A DNA stretch of 57,492 bases from an uncultured Succiniclasticum sp. (GTDB lineage: Bacteria; Bacillota; Negativicutes; Acidaminococcales; Acidaminococcaceae). Numbering within the stretch: the stretch's first letter is position 1; every line of letters begins with the position of its first letter. Shown piece after piece: positions 35,124 through 44,535 of this stretch. A program made the position numbers and the translations under genes. Under the pieces are notes generated by a model. That model was not told the DNA's origin. It saw only the letters and a list, made by a program, of their open reading frames with translations, and did no database searches. The stretch covers positions 1 through 57,492 of the forward strand of contig CADCHY010000019.1 in the NCBI GenBank assembly GCA_902801365.1, given 5' to 3'.

Positions 35124-35157
35124 CGGTTGCAGGTAGTAAAAGATATGCCTGCAACCG
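35124..35157 (+). terminator. Stem-loop after the metal ATPase gene
   Basis: CGGTTGCAGG (35124-35133) pairs with CCTGCAACCG (35148-35157) over a 14-nt loop, 20 nt past the stop. The following tract has few T residues (TATCCTTT). Confidence 0.55.
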
Positions 35158-35245
35158 GTATCCTTTAACGGAAACATTAAACGCTCTCACGTTTCCCAAA
35201 ATCAGCGGCGTCTGCTGTATCCGGCAGACAGAAGGAGGTAAAGCC

Positions 35246-36014
35246 ATGAAAAAAATTCTGTGCTTTGTGTTAGCAATTCTTTGCCTGCTTGCCGTTGCGG
35301 GCTGTGGTGGCGGAGCTAAAAAGGCGGAGGTTCCTGCCCAGAAACAGGCTGCCGCGGAAAAGGTGCTGCGAGTGGGCACTGATGCGGACTATCCACCCTT
35401 TGAATATTATCAGGAATCCACCAAGGCCTTTATCGGTTTTGACGTGGAGTTGGTGCAGGGCGTGGCCAGAGAGATGGGCTATAGCAGGGTGGAGTTCGTG
35501 GATCTGGAATTCAACAATCTGCTGCCGTCCCTGAAGGACCTGCATGAACATTACGGAAGAACGCAAAAAGGCAGCAAATTTCACGGAGCCCTATCTTGTC
35601 AGTTCCAACGTTGTGATTGGTCCCGCGGACGCGAACCCCGGCAGCGTGGACGTCATGAAAGACAAACGCATTGCGGCAGAGATTGGCAGTATCCATGAAA
35701 AACAGGTTAAAAAGTATTCAAATACTGTCATTGAATGCGGCGGAGCGGAAGAAGCCCTGAAGATGATCGTAGATAAAAAGGCGGACTTTGCTGTTATGGA
35801 TAATTATACGGCGCGCTTTTTCATTACCAATTTTTACAACGGGAAGCTGAACATTGTGGCAACTCTGCCTGACGAATCAGATAACGGGATTGCCATAGCC
35901 GTTGCCAAAGGCAATACGAAACTGCTGGCCCAGCTGAACGAAGGCTTGCAGAAATATCAGGCGCAGGCTTCTTTCCACCAGATGAAGAACAACTATTTTG
36001 GAAAACTGAAATAA
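35246..36014 (+). pseudogene. Broken amino-acid ABC transporter binding lipoprotein (SBP_bac_3)
   Basis: The first frame (35246 onward) gives a lipoprotein signal ending LAVAGC (C20) and the family 3 start VLRVGTDADYPPFEYY, then GFDVELVQGVAREMGY and FNNLLPSLKD. At about 35540 the frame is lost. The second frame picks up at MNITEERKKAANFTEPYLVSS (35544) and runs to a normal C-terminus at 36014. The residues normally joining these parts (a GKYD-x-V-I-SG type stretch of about 9 residues) are absent, so a deletion of roughly 26-29 bp is implied. AAGGAGG precedes the start. The truncated product would lack the second lobe. Related to the partial gene at the window's left edge. Confidence 0.85.
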
Positions 36015-36079
36015 AAAGGAACCTTACCCTTTCGCAGTAAAACACTGGCAAAATTTAACATAACGATCATAAAAGACAA

Positions 36080-36115
36080 CCCGGTACGGTTTTAATCCGT
36101 ACCGGGAATTTTGTT
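36080..36115 (+). terminator. Rho-independent terminator after the broken SBP_bac_3 gene
   Basis: Perfect 10-bp stem CCCGGTACGG (36080-36089) with CCGTACCGGG (36097-36106), a 7-nt loop and AATTTTGTTATTT. Confidence 0.8.
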
Positions 36116-36268
36116 ATTTGTAATCCAAAAGCAGAAATCTTAAATTAGAAATAGGAGTTTCTGTTGTTCTGAAATATGTGGTACAATTATAAACGATAAA
36201 GAGTGGCTTCAAATGAATGATTAACCCGGGTATTTGTTTATATTAAGCAGGAGAGGCACGGAAAACAC

Positions 36269-37796
36269 ATGAAAGCTATTTGGAAAAAGTCTGTAGTAAT
36301 CGCACTTGCCGGGCTGCTGGCTTTATCGACTGCGGGCTGTGGTGACGGAAATAAAAAGGCAGACGGTGGCAAAGAGGCTGATACGAAAGATACACTAAAA
36401 GTTGCCGCTGCCAGTTTTGCGGACTCCCTGGAACCGACTGTTGATTACAACGGTTGGCAGGTTGTCCGTTACGGCATCGGAGAACAGGCTGACCTGGACT
36501 TTCAGGATCAACGACAAGGCCATGTTTTCTAACGGCAACAAAGTGACCGGCGACGCAGCTGCCAAGTCATTGCTGCGTACTTTAGAAAAGTCTCCCCGTG
36601 CCAAACGCATTCTTCCAATTGTTTCTGTCAACGGGGAAGGCCAGAATGTGTTAATCAGAACCGCAAGGCCTGTTCCGGTCTTGCCGCAACTGTTGGGCGA
36701 TCCGCTGTTCCTGATTGTTGATGCTTCTGTAACAGACCGGGATTACGAAAAGAAGGGACCCGTCGGCACCGGTCCTTATGTGGTAAAAAACTTCACTAAA
36801 GATAAATGTATATTGGAGCGGAACGAAAAATACTGGAACGGCAGGGCTTTTTACAAGAAACTCGATATTTTTGCTATTAAGGATCCTAATACCCGTGCTA
36901 TGGCGCTGAAGAAGGGCGAAATCGATGCGGCTGCGGACATATCTTCCAGCAACTTAGCCCTGTTTAAAGACGCAAAGAAATTCCGCATCAGTGAAATTGC
37001 TTCCGTGCGCAGCGTTTTAGCCCGCCTGACCGTTAAGGAAGGCAGACCGCTGTCTGACAAACGGGTTCGCGAAGCCCTGGCATCCGCATTAGACCGCCAG
37101 GCTTATTGCAAGGTTCTTCTGAAAGACACTTTTTCCTCCGGCGGGCCGATGCTGCCGCCATCTGTTCACTATGGATTCAACGAACTGATTAAATCGGATA
37201 AGAACCAGTATAATGTGGAAAGAGCCAGGAAGCTGCTGGCTGACGCAGGTTGGAAAGATACCAACGGCGATGGATTTGTTGACAAAAACGGCAAAAATCT
37301 GGAACTGGATTACTATTTTTACAGCAACAGGGCGGAACTGCCTCTGTTTGCGGAAGCAACCTGCTCTGATGCCAGGAGGGTGGGTATCAAAATCAACCTG
37401 AAGAATGTGGATTACACCGAGATTGATAAAATTGGCAGGGAAGGTTCCGGTGATTTGTGCATCTCTAATATACTAACTGTTCAGGGCGATCCTGAAGTTT
37501 TTATGAACATGTACGTAAAGACCAACGAAAACAACAGCAATCCACAGAACGGAGGCGGATTCAGCAACGCCGGGTATGACGAACTGTCAGACAGACTTGC
37601 TGTGGAATGCGATCCGGTCAAACGCCGTGAGCTGATCATCGGGATGGAAAAAATCGCTTTGGAAGAACTTCCGCTGATCGTCTACGGCTATCCCCGGACC
37701 AATATCGTTTCCAAATCGGAAATTGCCAATGCTGATATTCATCCCTGTGATTATTACTGGGAAACCAAAGACTGGAAACCGGCAGCGATACAATAA
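36269..37796 (+). pseudogene. Broken peptide/nickel-type binding lipoprotein (SBP_bac_5)
   Basis: The first frame gives a lipoprotein signal with STAGC (C24) and LKVAAASFADSLEPTVDYNGWQVVRYGIGE, then goes out of frame near 36485. The second frame resumes with NRLTWTFRINDKAMFSNGNKV and continues through GTGPYVVKNF and KLLADAGWKDTNGDGF to the stop at 37796. Compared with the intact paralogue at 26044, about 25 residues between GIG and TWTF (TLFKFDDNVKAVPQLAES and following) are missing, implying loss of about 74 bp. The rest is well preserved. It stands alone without permease genes, so it was probably a second binding protein for the 27.8-31.4 kb transporter. Confidence 0.87.
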
Positions 37797-37873
37797 TAGT
37801 GAAAAAGAGCGAAGCCAGCTGTATACTGATATTTAAAGCAAAACAGCGTACTGCTCCTGTTCCGGCAAACCGG

Positions 37874-37910
37874 TAAAAAATTATCCGGACGGTTATGTGT
37901 CGTCCGGATC
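37874..37910 (-). terminator. Terminator of the rubrerythrin gene (minus strand)
   Basis: ATCCGGACG (37884-37892) pairs with CGTCCGGAT (37902-37910). Read on the minus strand it is followed by AATTTTTTACC, 17 nt after the rubrerythrin stop. Confidence 0.75.
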
Positions 37911-37926
37911 TGAAAAGAAAGTAGTA

Positions 37927-38499
37927 TTAATAATTTTCAGCTTTGATAGCGAAGAAAGATTTCGGGTGAGCGCATACCGGGCATTCTTCCGGTGCTTCTA
38001 CCGATTCCGCAACAAATCCGCAGTTGGCGCACATCCACAGTTTTTTCTCATCCCGTTTGAACAGCTTCTCGTTTTCTATGTTGGCCAGCAACAGCTGGTA
38101 CTGTTTTTCGTGCCGTTTTTCAATTTCCGCTACCCGTTCAAACAGGAAAGCGATTTCATCAAAACCTTCTTCTTTGGCGGTTTTGGCGAATTCCGGATAC
38201 ATGGAGGTCCATTCTTCGTTTTCCCCGTCCGCAGCTATTTTCAGATGTTCGGCAGTGGGTTTGGAGAAATCCCCCAGCAGCCAGAACCAGATTTTGGCAT
38301 GAGCCCGTTCCTGGGCGGCAGTTTCATCCAGTATATCTGCGATCTGACGGCTCATTTTGCTGTCTTTTTCTGCCTGGCGGGCAAACAGCGTATATTTTAC
38401 ATGGGCCTGGGATTCGCCTGCAAAGGCTGCTGCCAGGTTTTTCTCTGTCTGGGTGCCTTTCAGCCGTTTCATCTCTTCCATTGCTTTTGCTTCGTTCAT
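37927..38499 (-). CDS. rbr: Rubrerythrin
   Basis: A 190-residue non-haem di-iron peroxidase. The N-terminal four-helix bundle carries the iron ligands in [17 protein letters not shown] and [13 protein letters not shown], with further glutamates in [16 protein letters not shown]. The C-terminal rubredoxin domain has CANCGF and [11 protein letters not shown]. It reduces hydrogen peroxide in anaerobes using NADH-linked donors. AAGGAGG precedes the ATG. A PerR/Fur-like palindrome lies upstream, fitting peroxide or iron control. Confidence 0.95.
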   Translation of the reverse strand: MNEAKAMEEMKRLKGTQTEKNLAAAFAGESQAHVKYTLFARQAEKDSKMSRQIADILDETAAQERAHAKIWFWLLGDFSKPTAEHLKIAADGENEEWTSMYPEFAKTAKEEGFDEIAFLFERVAEIEKRHEKQYQLLLANIENEKLFKRDEKKLWMCANCGFVAESVEAPEECPVCAHPKSFFAIKAENY

Positions 38500-38562
38500 G
38501 TGTTGATTCCTCCTTAATTTTAGTAATAATTTTTTCCAGACTTATAACTGTCTGATACTATT

Positions 38563-38575
38563 ATAATTCAATTAT
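38563..38575. promoter_or_regulatory. Possible PerR/Fur-type operator upstream of rubrerythrin
   Basis: ATAATT-C-AATTAT is a perfect 6-1-6 palindrome about 65 bp upstream of the rubrerythrin start. It resembles a PerR box only partially. The remainder of the 38500-38789 gap is AT-rich with no other feature seen. Confidence 0.35.
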
Positions 38576-38789
38576 TACGGTGAAGCAATTAAAAATACAT
38601 GAATCTTATCTGTTTTAACATATTTCCCTATCCCGTTTTAATAAGAATTAATTCTATTAGTATTGCATTTTTATATGTTATAACTTATAATTATCATAAC
38701 TGTTGGGATACAGCCTGCTTCCGCAGTGTACGTTGCCGCGAACATGAATCTTAAGTTTTTCCGTCAGGCAGAGAAAGAGGTCATTCGTT

Positions 38790-39812
38790 ATGAAAAAGTT
38801 TCGAAAAATGCTTGCTGACATATTATTATCCGCTTGCGGTATGGTGTTTGCCGTACCGGGCCACGCAGGTTATAAACTCAGTGACGAGGTGAAAAAACCA
38901 ACGCCCGCGTTATTGGAAGCATCGGAAATCGGGGTACGGGTCTTTAATAACAAAGCGATGCAGGATCTGCCCGACAAGGACGCTTTGGTGGTGATGTCCT
39001 TCGGCACCACAATGAAAGAGACGAGAGAAAAGACTATTAATGCTACCGTAGCGGAGATTCAGAATGCGTTACCAGGTATCAAGGTTGTGGTGGCTTATAC
39101 ATCCCACATTATAATTGACCGCATCAAAGCAAAAGAGGGCATTGCCGTTCCCACGCCGGAGGAAGCGCTGGAACAGTTGAAAGAGGAAGGTTATACCCGC
39201 ATAGCTTTGGCGTCCCTGGATATTATTCCCGGCATGGAGTATGACTATAAGTGCGGCATTTACAGAAACTATCGCAATCAGTTTAAGAAGATGACCATGG
39301 GGCTGCCCCTTTTATTTTGGCAGGGGCAGGAGGACCAGCGGGATGATGTGGCAGAAACGGTAGAAGCCTTTGCCACCCAGTTTCCTGATCTGGCCGGTGA
39401 CGAGGCGTTGCTGGTGATGACCCATGGCACGCCTCATCCTTCCAACGCGTTTTATGCCGTTATCCAGGACCGCCTGAATAAACTGGGGCGGGGCAACATC
39501 CATGTGTACAGCGTGGAAGGCATGCCAGTACTGGAACACGTCATTCCCGTACTGAAAGAGGAAGGCGTGAAGCACGTGACCCTGATGCCCATGATGATGG
39601 TGGCAGGGGATCACGCCAACAATGATATGGCCGGGGACGACGATGATTCCCATAAAGTGATTCTGCAAAAAGAAGGTTTTACTGTTACGCCTTATATCCA
39701 TGGCATGGGCGAGAACCCGGCCGTCCGCAGGATTTTTGTGGAACGGGCTCTGGAAAGCTGGGAGGCGTTGCAGAATGCAGCTGAAGGCCGGACCGGAGGC
39801 ATGCCCCATTAA
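38790..39812 (+). CDS. cbiK: Sirohydrochlorin cobaltochelatase CbiK, with signal peptide
   Basis: A 340-residue class II chelatase. An N-terminal signal peptide ending near VPGHA is followed by KDALVVMSFGTTMKETREKTI, the CbiK N-terminal half, then VVAYTSHIIIDRI, IIPGMEYDY, MTHGTPHPSNAFY (catalytic histidine) and HVTLMPMMMVAGDHANNDMAG (second metal-binding histidine). CbiK inserts Co2+ into sirohydrochlorin in the anaerobic B12 pathway. Exported homologues are known from Desulfovibrio, where a role in haem or metal handling rather than B12 synthesis was proposed. It is monocistronic with its own terminator, away from other cobalamin genes. Confidence 0.9.
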   Translation: MKKFRKMLADILLSACGMVFAVPGHAGYKLSDEVKKPTPALLEASEIGVRVFNNKAMQDLPDKDALVVMSFGTTMKETREKTINATVAEIQNALPGIKVVVAYTSHIIIDRIKAKEGIAVPTPEEALEQLKEEGYTRIALASLDIIPGMEYDYKCGIYRNYRNQFKKMTMGLPLLFWQGQEDQRDDVAETVEAFATQFPDLAGDEALLVMTHGTPHPSNAFYAVIQDRLNKLGRGNIHVYSVEGMPVLEHVIPVLKEEGVKHVTLMPMMMVAGDHANNDMAGDDDDSHKVILQKEGFTVTPYIHGMGENPAVRRIFVERALESWEALQNAAEGRTGGMPH

Positions 39813-39838
39813 AACTGAACAATTATGAATAAGATAAA

Positions 39839-39877
39839 ACGAAAAGCCCGCATGGTCCAATGCGGGCTTTTCGTTTT
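39839..39877 (+). terminator. Rho-independent terminator of cbiK
   Basis: A 14-bp stem from CGAAAAGCCCGCAT (39840-39853) with ATGCGGGCTTTTCG (39860-39873), then TTTTG. Confidence 0.88.
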
Positions 39878-40021
39878 GCTGTTTGGTGATAAAAGGTGAA
39901 GAAGAAGGATTAGGGGTTTTGTCGTAGCAGATGGCTCGTACCATCTTTCTTTTCTACTTTAATTATAATTATTAATGATAAAATTGTCAACAAATTAAAA
40001 TTATTTATTAATACTAATTAC

Positions 40022-40225
40022 TCATTGTTCTTCGCGCTTCATATCTTCCAATACGGCTACCAGGGCAAGCTTGGCTTCTTCCAGCCGGTCCAGGTCATAT
40101 ATGATGTCCCGTACCAGAAAGTCTTTGGTGCTGACGGTATTGCTGATGCTGTCGATAACTTCGTCCATGCGTTTCAGCACGCCATATAAAATATCTTTCC
40201 GGGTAACGTCACGGTTCACTTCCAT
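40022..40225 (-). CDS. Small charged helical protein, function unknown
   Basis: A 67-residue protein (MEVNRDVTRKDILYGVLKRM start). It is rich in Asp, Glu, Arg and Leu with heptad-like spacing and no membrane segment, so probably a small helical or coiled-coil cytoplasmic protein. GGAGGTG precedes the ATG at good spacing, which supports it as a real gene. It lies 65 nt downstream of the iron-type binding protein on the same strand and may be cotranscribed. I do not recognise the family. Confidence 0.65.
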   Translation of the reverse strand: MEVNRDVTRKDILYGVLKRMDEVIDSISNTVSTKDFLVRDIIYDLDRLEEAKLALVAVLEDMKREEQ

Positions 40226-40290
40226 AAGATGGCACCTCCGGTTTCTTATGACTGATAACTCAAATTATAATAATAACAGTAATTTCTCTT

Positions 40291-41328
40291 TTATTTTCCA
40301 ATCGCATTTTCCCACTTATTCACGACTTCGTCGCGGTGCCTGCCTGCCCACAGGAAGTTATATTTGATCAGCCTTGTGCCTTTCAGTTCGTCTGCCTGTT
40401 TGGGTGGTTTGGCATCGGGATGGGTGAGGAACTGGTAGGAACCTACAGTCTGACCGATTTCCTGCGCCTTAGCTGTCAGGCACCAGTCGATGAACCGTTT
40501 GGCCGCCTCCTGATCGGGGCCGCCCTTGATCAGCGACACGGCGCCCACTTCATATCCGGTGCCTTCCGAGGGATGGGTAAGGACCAGGTCTTTCATGCCG
40601 CCTTCCCGGAATTTGATGGCGTCGTGCAGGAAAGAGATGCCGATGAGGCACTCGCCCTGGCCTGCCATTTTGGCAGGAGCGGAACCGGATTTCTGGTAGT
40701 TCTTCATCTGTTTGTCCAGTTTCGTCATATATTCCAGCGCGTCTTCTTCACCCCGCAGCTGGAACATGGAAGCCAGCAGCGTATAGCCGGTTCCTGAAGA
40801 TTTGGGGTTGGGCATGACGATTTGTCCCTGGTATTCGGGCTTCAGCAGGTCATTCCAGCTCTTAGGCGGTTCCAGATTCTTTTCCTTTAACAATTTGCCG
40901 TTTGATGCAAAGCCCAGATAACCTACATAGACCCCGGTCCAGAATCCGTCCCGGTCCCTGAACCGGTCGGGAATTTTGTCTGCATTGGGGGAGACGTATT
41001 TCTCCAGCAGTCCGTCTGCTTTGGCCTGAATCTGGCCGTCTGCCGGCCCGCCGAACCAGACGGAAGCTTTCGGCGCGTCTTTTTCCGCTTTCAGCCGCTG
41101 CAGGGTTTCGCCGGACGACATACGTATTGCTGTTACTTTGATACCGGTCTCTTTTTCAAAAGCGGCTACATCCGCCGCCATGAAATCTTCTAAAGCGCCC
41201 CAGTAAATCGTCAGCTTCTGTGTAGCGGGCTTGGCGGGCCCTTTGTTATCACTGCCGCATCCGCTCAGGGAGAACAGTAACAGGCCGGTGAGAGACAAGG
41301 CGCAAACAGCTTTCAGGTTTCTTTTCAT
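40291..41328 (-). CDS. Iron-type ABC transporter substrate-binding lipoprotein (AfuA/FbpA-like), orphan
   Basis: A 345-residue lipoprotein with lipobox SLSGC (C24). KLTIYWGALEDFMAADVAAFEKETG, ASVWFGGPADGQIQAKADGLL, PPKSWNDLLKPEYQGQIVMPNPKSSGTGY and EAAKRFIDWCLTAKAQEIGQ are typical of the AfuA/FbpA group. It is a distant paralogue of the protein at 23266. No transporter partner genes are adjacent. Candidate ligands are Fe(III), sugar phosphates or phosphonates. The 280-nt AT-rich stretch between its start and the riboswitch promoter shows nothing further. Confidence 0.85.
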   Translation of the reverse strand: MKRNLKAVCALSLTGLLLFSLSGCGSDNKGPAKPATQKLTIYWGALEDFMAADVAAFEKETGIKVTAIRMSSGETLQRLKAEKDAPKASVWFGGPADGQIQAKADGLLEKYVSPNADKIPDRFRDRDGFWTGVYVGYLGFASNGKLLKEKNLEPPKSWNDLLKPEYQGQIVMPNPKSSGTGYTLLASMFQLRGEEDALEYMTKLDKQMKNYQKSGSAPAKMAGQGECLIGISFLHDAIKFREGGMKDLVLTHPSEGTGYEVGAVSLIKGGPDQEAAKRFIDWCLTAKAQEIGQTVGSYQFLTHPDAKPPKQADELKGTRLIKYNFLWAGRHRDEVVNKWENAIGK

Positions 41329-41607
41329 AACACAGACTCCTTTTCCGATGGATTATGAGAGTGAAAAAAAGAAAAAACAATATATCTACTTAATACAAAA
41401 TATATCGTAAATCAAACTAATTACTGATTTTTATAAGTTCATTTTATCAGAAACCCTGTATTTCGACAATACCATATAATAAAAAAGAAGGACAAACCGG
41501 CTACGCAAAAATTTGCCATACAAGGGATATTTAAAATACCTGCTATCGATATCAAGTTTTATTAGCAAGTAAAATTTAAAATCTTATAATAAAAAATAAC
41601 AAATAAC

Positions 41608-41636
41608 TTGACATTCTTAATAATAATAATTATTAT
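41608..41636 (+). promoter_or_regulatory. Promoter of the methylmalonyl-CoA mutase operon, overlapping a Fur-box-like palindrome
   Basis: TTGACA (41608-41613), a 17-nt spacer and TATTAT (41631-41636). The spacer and -10 contain TAATAATAATTATTA (41621-41635), the same 15-mer as at 22975-22989. Confidence 0.65.
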
Positions 41637-41709
41637 ATTAGTGGACAGGGAAACCGGTCAGGCTAACTCAAATCCGACCGTTTCCGGTGAAGAGTGTTTT
41701 AAAACTTAA

Positions 41710-41990
41710 TACAAAGAATAATACAGGTGCCCGCAAGGGCCCAACAGAGAAGTCCGGTGAGAATCCGGCGCGGTCCCGCCGCTGTAAGGGGGAGCGAACT
41801 TCAAAGATGTCACTGAAACAAAAGGTTTTGGGAAGGCGAAGCGAGCGATGAACCCAAGTCAGAAGAACTGCCTGTATGAACTCCCATTTCTTGACCCGCG
41901 AGCGACGGGGAGGAGATGACTGCATAGCCGTTAACCGGTGGGCAGCTGCCTTCAAACCGTCTTTTCGATAACGAAAAGGCGTTTTTTATT
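41710..41990 (+). promoter_or_regulatory. Cobalamin (AdoCbl) riboswitch with terminator
   Basis: The aptamer runs from about 41715 to 41880. Hallmarks are ACAGGTGCCC and AAGGGCCCAACAGAGAAG at the 5' side, GTCCGGTGAGAATCCGGCGC, GGTCCCGCCGCTGTAAGGGG, and the B12 box AAGTCAGAAGAACTGCCTGT (41856-41875). The expression platform ends in the terminator CGTCTTTTCG (41958-41967) with CGAAAAGGCG (41972-41981) and six T residues. Because it controls mutA-mutB, which need AdoCbl, repression by the cofactor would be paradoxical; the platform may work as an ON switch. Confidence 0.92.
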
Positions 41991-42264
41991 TAGTTTATAT
42001 AACGGCCTGGACAACCGTCATATAATGATTTGCCATTCTCAAACCTTCCGAATTAACGTGCGCGGTAACGCAGCCGGACACTGGGTTACCCGCACGGGTC
42101 TGAAGGTGAAGGAAGATGGTGAAACGGCAGCGGCAGTGATCACTCTCACACGAGCAGGGCTTTTTTATTGGGTAACATCCACCCGGCGACGGGTGGTTTT
42201 ACATAGATTCAGCGACCGGGCGCATTTCCCGGAAGGAGAATCAAAAATCTTATGAGGAGGTAAA
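41991..42264 (+). promoter_or_regulatory. Second structured leader segment between the riboswitch terminator and mutA
   Basis: About 270 nt of non-coding leader with several hairpins. The largest pairs GTGCG and GGTAAC (42058-42070) with GTTACC and CGCAC (42085-42096). CCACCC (42179-42184) pairs with GGGTGG (42191-42196) followed by TTTT, and CCGGG (42216-42220) with CCCGG (42228-42232). A run of six T lies at 42161-42166. No known element was recognised. Confidence 0.4.
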
Positions 42265-42270
42265 TTGTTT

Positions 42271-44535
42271 ATGGCTGAAGAAACCAACATCGAGCAGTCC
42301 AAATCCAAGCCGATGACTGACAAGGAGTTGGAAGAACTTCTGCGTAAGTCCGAACAGAACGCGTCTTACCCGGATGTTCCGTTTGATGAGTTTACAGTCC
42401 CCACTCCGGAAGAATGGGTGGCGGCCTGTAACGAACTGTTAAAAGGCAAGCCTTTTGACAAGATGATGTACACCAAAAACTATGAAGGCATTACCTTCGA
42501 CCCCATTTACACGCTGCGTAAATGGAAAGACATCCTGCCGACGGATGACTATCCGGGCATGGGTGACTACCTGCGCGGAAGCACGGTGAATGGATACGTT
42601 CACGAACCCTGGGGTATCGCGCAGGCATGCGATCTCACCGAACCGCAGGAAAACAACGAACTGCTGAAATTTGAAATTTCCAAAGGCAGCACGGTTTACC
42701 ATGTTCGCGTTGACAGCGCAACCCTGGCCGGTGTTGACGTAAAAGATGCCGAAAAACCCGGCGATAAGGGCGTAAGCCTGACCACCCTGGAAGACATGCA
42801 TACCATGCTGGACGGGCTGGATCTGGAAAAACTGCCGTATATGCTGTATACCGGCGAAGGCTCTGCCCGCCTGCTGGCAATGACGGTAGCCGCTCTGAAA
42901 GCTGCCGGCAAAAAGATTGAAAAGCTGCACGGTATTATCGGCGCGGACCCGATCGGTGAACTGGTAAAGAACGGCAAGACTGCTGAAAGTCTGGATGCCC
43001 TGTATGACCAGATGGCCGGCGTTATCAAATGGGCGAAGAAAAACGCTCCCGGCCTTCGCACCATCCTGGTTCGCAGCACCGTGTTCTCCCTGGGCGGAGC
43101 GGAAAGCGTTCAGGAAGTTGCTTATACCTATGCGGTAGCGGTTGAATATGTACGCCAGATGATGAAACGCGGTCTGGATATCCATGATATTTCCCAGGCG
43201 ATCGCCTTCGAATTCAACCAGGGCGCTAACTTCTTCATGGAAATTGCCAAACTGCGCGCGGCCCGTCAGATCTGGGCCAACATCATGAAGGAATTCGGTG
43301 CGGAAGAAGCAGACCGTGCTTCCTTCGTACATGGACGTCCGGCGTCTTTCACCAAGACAGTTATCGACCCGTATGTTAACATGCTGCGTAACTGCACCCA
43401 GTCCTTCTCCAGCGTTGTTGGCGGCGTTAATACCTTTGAAAATGAACCCTTTGACGAACTGATTCGCAAAGGCGACACTTTCTCCCGCCGTATTGCCCGC
43501 AACATCCACATCATGCTGCAGGAAGAATTCGGCATGCAGGCGCCTATCGATCAGGCCGGCGGCTCCTGGGCCGTTGAAGCGCTGACCAAACAGATCACCG
43601 AAAAGATTTGGGCAAAATTCCAGGAAGTAGAAGCAGCAGGCGGCGTTATCGCGGCACTGAAAGACGGCAGCATCCAGAAAGGCATCGCCGATGTCCTGGC
43701 TGCCCGCTTCAAAGCTCTGGAACTGCGCAAAGACCGCGCGGTCGGTGTAAACATGTATCCGAACATGACGGAAGAACCGCTGGATCCCCGTCCGGAAAAC
43801 ACAGAAGAAATCAAAAAGATTCTGGTTGCTGCAGTTGAAAAATATGAAGCTGACGTTGACGCAAAAGAAGCGGAAGCAAAACTGGCTGCTGTTAAGGCAG
43901 CAGCTGCTGACGTTCTGGTTGACGCGGAAGCGGAAGCATTCGCTGCCGGCGCTACGATCGGCCAGGTTGCCAAAGCTGCTGCCAAAGAAGCCTGCGGCTG
44001 CTGCGGCGTAACCGTTGAACCGATTGCTGAACATCACTGGACAGAAAGATTCGAAGCCCTGCGCAGAGATACGGAAGCTTATATTGCCAAGACCGGCAAG
44101 AACGTGGAAGTATTCCTGGCCAACATGGGACCGATCCCGCAGCATAAAGCCCGCGCTGACTTCTCCACCAGCTTCCTGCAGGTCGGTGAATTCAACGTAC
44201 ATCTGAACAATGGTTTCCAGGACGACGAAGGCAAGCCCAATTCCCGTTGGGAAAAGGCTGCGGCTGCCCTGAAGGCCGGCATCGACGAAGCAGGCACCCC
44301 GTATGACTGCGCGGTTATCTGCTCCACCGACGCTACCTATCCGGAAGACGTACCGGGAATGGCTCCGCTGCTGAAAGCTGCCAACCCGGCCATGAAACTG
44401 TTCCTGGCCGGCGCTCCTGCCAAAGATATGAAACAGACGTATCTGGACGCAGGTGTGGACGACTTCATCAGCGTATCTGCCAACTGCTTTGATATTCTGA
44501 AAGACTTGCAGAAGAGGAAGGGGATGATTGAATAA
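42271..44535 (+). CDS. mutA: Methylmalonyl-CoA mutase small (beta) subunit
   Basis: A 754-residue small subunit. The N-terminal TIM-barrel half has [34 protein letters not shown] and [21 protein letters not shown]. The C-terminal cobalamin-like domain lacks the DxHxxG cobalamin-binding motif, as expected for the non-catalytic subunit. A linker rich in Ala, Glu and Lys (about residues 520-585) carries an ACGCCG cysteine cluster. The ATG at 42271 follows GAGGAGG, and the stop overlaps the mutB start (TAATG). With MutB it interconverts succinyl-CoA and methylmalonyl-CoA. Confidence 0.95.
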   Translation: MAEETNIEQSKSKPMTDKELEELLRKSEQNASYPDVPFDEFTVPTPEEWVAACNELLKGKPFDKMMYTKNYEGITFDPIYTLRKWKDILPTDDYPGMGDYLRGSTVNGYVHEPWGIAQACDLTEPQENNELLKFEISKGSTVYHVRVDSATLAGVDVKDAEKPGDKGVSLTTLEDMHTMLDGLDLEKLPYMLYTGEGSARLLAMTVAALKAAGKKIEKLHGIIGADPIGELVKNGKTAESLDALYDQMAGVIKWAKKNAPGLRTILVRSTVFSLGGAESVQEVAYTYAVAVEYVRQMMKRGLDIHDISQAIAFEFNQGANFFMEIAKLRAARQIWANIMKEFGAEEADRASFVHGRPASFTKTVIDPYVNMLRNCTQSFSSVVGGVNTFENEPFDELIRKGDTFSRRIARNIHIMLQEEFGMQAPIDQAGGSWAVEALTKQITEKIWAKFQEVEAAGGVIAALKDGSIQKGIADVLAARFKALELRKDRAVGVNMYPNMTEEPLDPRPENTEEIKKILVAAVEKYEADVDAKEAEAKLAAVKAAAADVLVDAEAEAFAAGATIGQVAKAAAKEACGCCGVTVEPIAEHHWTERFEALRRDTEAYIAKTGKNVEVFLANMGPIPQHKARADFSTSFLQVGEFNVHLNNGFQDDEGKPNSRWEKAAAALKAGIDEAGTPYDCAVICSTDATYPEDVPGMAPLLKAANPAMKLFLAGAPAKDMKQTYLDAGVDDFISVSANCFDILKDLQKRKGMIE

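Noticed and set aside
37897..38517. Plus-strand ORF of 206 codons opposite rubrerythrin
   Set aside because: Phe-rich antisense reading of the rubrerythrin gene with no ribosome binding site.
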